NCBI GenBank assembly: GCA_017959485.1
Contig: JAGDAM010000180.1
Location: 1-8,628, forward strand
Length of the DNA stretch: 8,628 bases
Direction of reading: 5' to 3'
Source of the DNA: Clostridia bacterium
Lineage (GTDB): Bacteria > Bacillota_A > Clostridia > Oscillospirales > CAG-272
The notes beneath the pieces were generated by a model. The model was not told the origin of the DNA. It did no database searches and worked only from the letters and a program-made list of their open reading frames with translations. Each line of letters opens with the position of its first letter. Within the stretch, counting starts at the first letter, position 1. This document shows, piece by piece, positions 6,558 to 8,628 of the stretch. The position numbers and the translations under genes were made by a program.

Positions 6558-8366
6558 TCAGATAATCCCGTCAAGCTCGTCGACAAGCTCTCCGAACAGC
6601 GAAAGCGCGCTCTCGACAGGCCCCGACGTCGACATATCGACTCCGGCAATCTTCAGAAGCGAGATCGGATCGCGGGAGGATCCCGACGAGAGGAACTTCC
6701 TGTAATCCTCGACCGCGGGTTTTCCTTCCGTCAGTATGCGGTTCGCGATGGCGACGGCGGCGCAGAAGCCGGTCGCGTACTGAAATACGTAATAATTGTA
6801 GAAGAAATGCGGGATTCTGGCCCATTCGAGAGCGATTCCCGGGTCGTTCGACATGGCGGGTCCGAAATAAGCGCTGTTCAGCCCCGAGTATTTCGCGCAG
6901 AGCGCGTCTGCGGTCAGGGCGTTGCCCGACTCGATCATCTCTCCCATCGCCAGCTCAAACTCGGCGAACATCGTCTGACGGAACACCGTGCCCTTGAACT
7001 GATCGAGGAAGTGATTGATAAGATACGCGCGCTCCTTTGGTTCCTTCGTCTTTGAAAGCAGGTGCTTCATCAGCAGCACTTCGTTGCAGGTCGAGGCGAC
7101 CTCCGCGACGAAGATGACGTAGTCTGCGGTGCATACCGGCTGGTATTTGCAGGAGTGCCAGCTGTGAAGGGCGTGTCCCATCTCGTGCGCCAGCGTGAAC
7201 TGGCTGTCGAGGTCGTCGGTATGATTGAGCAGGACGTAGGGATGCGGGCGGCTGGTTCCGGTGGAATAGGCGCCTCCGCGCTTTCCTACGTTCTCGTATA
7301 CGTCTATCCAGCGGTTCTCGAAGCCCTCCCGCAGAAGACCGACGTAGTCGTCTCCCAGCACCGAGAGCGCCTCGAGGACGGTCTTTTTTGCCTCCTCAAA
7401 GCCGATCTTGCGGTCGGCGTCGGCGACTATCGGAGTATAGACGTCCCACATGTGCAGTTCGTCGGCTCCGAGCGCACGCTTTCTCAGCCGCACGTAGCGG
7501 TACATCGCGTCAAGGCCTCCCCTGACCGCGGTGATGAGGTTTTTGTAAACCTCGACCGGCACTTCGGTTTCGTCAAGCGACGCCTCGAGCGTCGAAGGGT
7601 ACCGTCTCGCCTCCGAGAAGAACTTCAAAGTGCGGAAATGCGCGTCGAGCGAGGCGGCGACGGTGTTTTTGAATTCTCCGAGACGCGTGTAATAGCTTTC
7701 GAAGGCGTTCTGACGCAGCGTACGGTCGGGAGAGGTCAAAAGCGGAACGAGCGACTCTCCGGTCAGCTGATGCGGGTTTCCTTCCGAATCGGTCACGTCG
7801 GGATAACGGATATCGGCGTCGCGGAAGGTTTCGCAGATTGTATACGGTCCCATCGACATCTCTCCGGCGGCCGCGAGCAGCTTCTCCTCCGTGCCCGAGA
7901 GGATGTGTTCCTTTCTCCTTCTTATCACTTCTATCGGCCTGCGCCAGGTCTCAAGTTCGGGGCGTTCCGCGAAGAAGGAGGCGAGAGTTTCATCGGGGAT
8001 ATCGAGTATCTCGGGGGTCGCGAAAGCGGAAGCCGCGTCGGCGCTAACCGCGACTGTCATCGCCTTGGAACGCATGTCGCGCCAGGCCGCGTTCGCGGTG
8101 TCCTGGTCGGATTTGCAGTTCGCGTATTCGGCAAAGACCGAGATTCGCACTTTGATCTCGTCCGAGTACTTCAGGAAGGCGAGCAGACTGTCCGCGCTCT
8201 CTCCGAGTTTTCCCGCGAAAGAGGCAAGCTTCGCCGGGACCTCGCCCAGCAGTTCGTATTCCTTTTTCCAGTCGTCGTCGCTCGCGAAAAGGTCGCAGAG
8301 GTTCCAGGTAAACTCCTCTTTGACCTCTTCTCTCGTCGGTATTCTTTTTTCTTTCTGTTCAGCCAT
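6558..8366 (-). CDS. pepF: Oligoendopeptidase F (M3B zinc metallopeptidase)
   Basis: Cytoplasmic zinc endopeptidase that cuts short peptides; the family contributes to peptide turnover. The 602-residue length is typical. The zinc site is TLAHEMGHALHSWHS, with H394, E395 (catalytic) and H398, plus a third ligand about E422 in VAEVASTCNE. The N-terminal half is helical (oligopeptidase F domain, from about 112), with DVYTPIV (308-314) and RGGAYSTG (363-370) before the active site. RIPHFFYNYYVFQYATG (517-533) is the conserved C-terminal substrate-site block. The ATG at 8366 is supported by AAAGGA (minus strand, 8380-8375) 8 bases upstream and by a promoter at 8400-8428. The gene is transcribed alone and faces the upstream operon. 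The family call is secure; the symbol follows family convention. Confidence 0.96.
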   Translation of the reverse strand: MAEQKEKRIPTREEVKEEFTWNLCDLFASDDDWKKEYELLGEVPAKLASFAGKLGESADSLLAFLKYSDEIKVRISVFAEYANCKSDQDTANAAWRDMRSKAMTVAVSADAASAFATPEILDIPDETLASFFAERPELETWRRPIEVIRRRKEHILSGTEEKLLAAAGEMSMGPYTICETFRDADIRYPDVTDSEGNPHQLTGESLVPLLTSPDRTLRQNAFESYYTRLGEFKNTVAASLDAHFRTLKFFSEARRYPSTLEASLDETEVPVEVYKNLITAVRGGLDAMYRYVRLRKRALGADELHMWDVYTPIVADADRKIGFEEAKKTVLEALSVLGDDYVGLLREGFENRWIDVYENVGKRGGAYSTGTSRPHPYVLLNHTDDLDSQFTLAHEMGHALHSWHSCKYQPVCTADYVIFVAEVASTCNEVLLMKHLLSKTKEPKERAYLINHFLDQFKGTVFRQTMFAEFELAMGEMIESGNALTADALCAKYSGLNSAYFGPAMSNDPGIALEWARIPHFFYNYYVFQYATGFCAAVAIANRILTEGKPAVEDYRKFLSSGSSRDPISLLKIAGVDMSTSGPVESALSLFGELVDELDGII

Positions 8367-8399
8367 TGTAATTGTCCTTTCGGGTTTTATTACTTCACA

Positions 8400-8428
8400 A
8401 TTATATCAAATTGAGACTGTTCAGTCAA
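8400..8428 (-). promoter_or_regulatory. Sigma-A/sigma-70-type promoter of pepF
   Basis: On the minus strand, TTGACT (8428-8423), a 17-base spacer and TATAAT (8405-8400) match the housekeeping consensus at 11 of 12 bases. Transcription would start near 8393, giving a leader of about 27 bases that includes the AAAGGA ribosome binding site. Confidence 0.85.
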
Positions 8429-8464
8429 GTGTAACCTGCGGCGCGTTAAGGCAGACGTAACTCC

Positions 8465-8493
8465 TTGACAAAAGGGGGATCGGACTGTATAAT
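8465..8493 (+). promoter_or_regulatory. Perfect-consensus promoter facing out of the window
   Basis: TTGACA (8465-8470), exactly 17 bases, then TATAAT (8488-8493): 12 of 12 consensus bases with optimal spacing. It is divergent from the pepF promoter (-35 boxes 36 bases apart), with a predicted start near 8500. No start codon with an open frame follows before the window ends at 8628. Confidence 0.8.
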
Positions 8494-8501
8494 ATTAAGG
8501 C

Positions 8502-8604
8502 AATACCGCACAATTCGACGCACGGATCTTGCCGGCCCTTTTGACGCCTGTAGGGGTAATACCGCGCCATTCACCGCACGCATCCTGCCGGCCATTTTCG
8601 TGCC
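8502..8604 (+). repeat. Two imperfect 47-base direct repeats in an untranslated leader
   Basis: 8502-8548 and 8558-8604 align without gaps at 37 of 47 positions, with shared cores AATACCGC, CGCACG and TGCCGGCC-TTTT. The period is 56 bases. The second copy contains CCGGC (8588-8592), able to pair with GCCGG (8602-8606). The region directly follows the consensus promoter and holds no supported coding frame. It could be an intergenic repeat family, a structured leader or a small RNA; no known riboswitch class was recognised. The remaining bases to 8628 show nothing assignable. Confidence 0.7.
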
Positions 8605-8628
8605 GGTTTCCGCTTCGAAGTCTTGAAA

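Noticed and set aside
7062..8414. Long plus-strand open frame (about 450 codons) opposite pepF
   Set aside because: It is the antisense shadow of a GC-rich, codon-biased gene. The minus strand encodes a complete M3B peptidase with zinc site, ribosome binding site and promoter; the plus frame shows no domain.

Overview
The window is GC-rich bacterial chromosome that reads like a Gram-positive Clostridia-type genome, probably a high-GC gut lineage such as the Oscillospirales or Christensenellales. That placement is inference. It rests on the ileS-lspA-pseudouridine synthase order, Gram-positive style LspA and PepF proteins, strong purine-rich ribosome binding sites, and intergenic palindromic repeats of a kind common in gut Clostridia. 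There are no tRNA or rRNA genes, phage genes, transposases or CRISPR array.

Layout, plus strand, 1-3770: a tightly packed run of four genes. The 3' part of ileS is followed 7 bases later by lspA. lspA overlaps an RluD-family pseudouridine synthase by 8 bases, and that gene overlaps a HAD-family hydrolase frame through ATGA. The HAD frame is the unusual gene here. A Cof-type HAD phosphatase is joined in frame to a C-terminal winged-helix domain that looks like the FtsK gamma (DNA-reading) domain. The same frame is broken by an amber codon at 2748-2750, just after the catalytic DLDGT motif. An internal AGGAG-GTG start could still make the gamma domain alone.

Plus strand, 3771-6245: a predicted secreted lipoprotein (an N-terminal alpha/beta domain plus a probable beta-propeller) and, 19 bases later, an auxin-efflux-carrier family transporter. 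LspA, encoded upstream, would process this lipoprotein along with the cell's others.

Between 6246 and 6557 there is no gene. The stretch holds an ordered array of seven small hairpins with AAATCATG-type spacers that reverse orientation halfway, then a bidirectional rho-independent terminator serving the two convergent units.

Minus strand, 8366-6558: pepF, an M3B oligoendopeptidase, with a clear promoter and ribosome binding site. Divergent from it, at 8465-8493, is a perfect sigma-A/sigma-70 consensus promoter pointing rightward into sequence with no coding region before the window ends. That sequence instead carries two imperfect 47-base direct repeats spaced 56 bases apart. The likeliest candidates for something undescribed are the HAD-FtsK-gamma fusion with its amber codon, the mirror-symmetric hairpin array, and the consensus promoter with its repeat-bearing leader.
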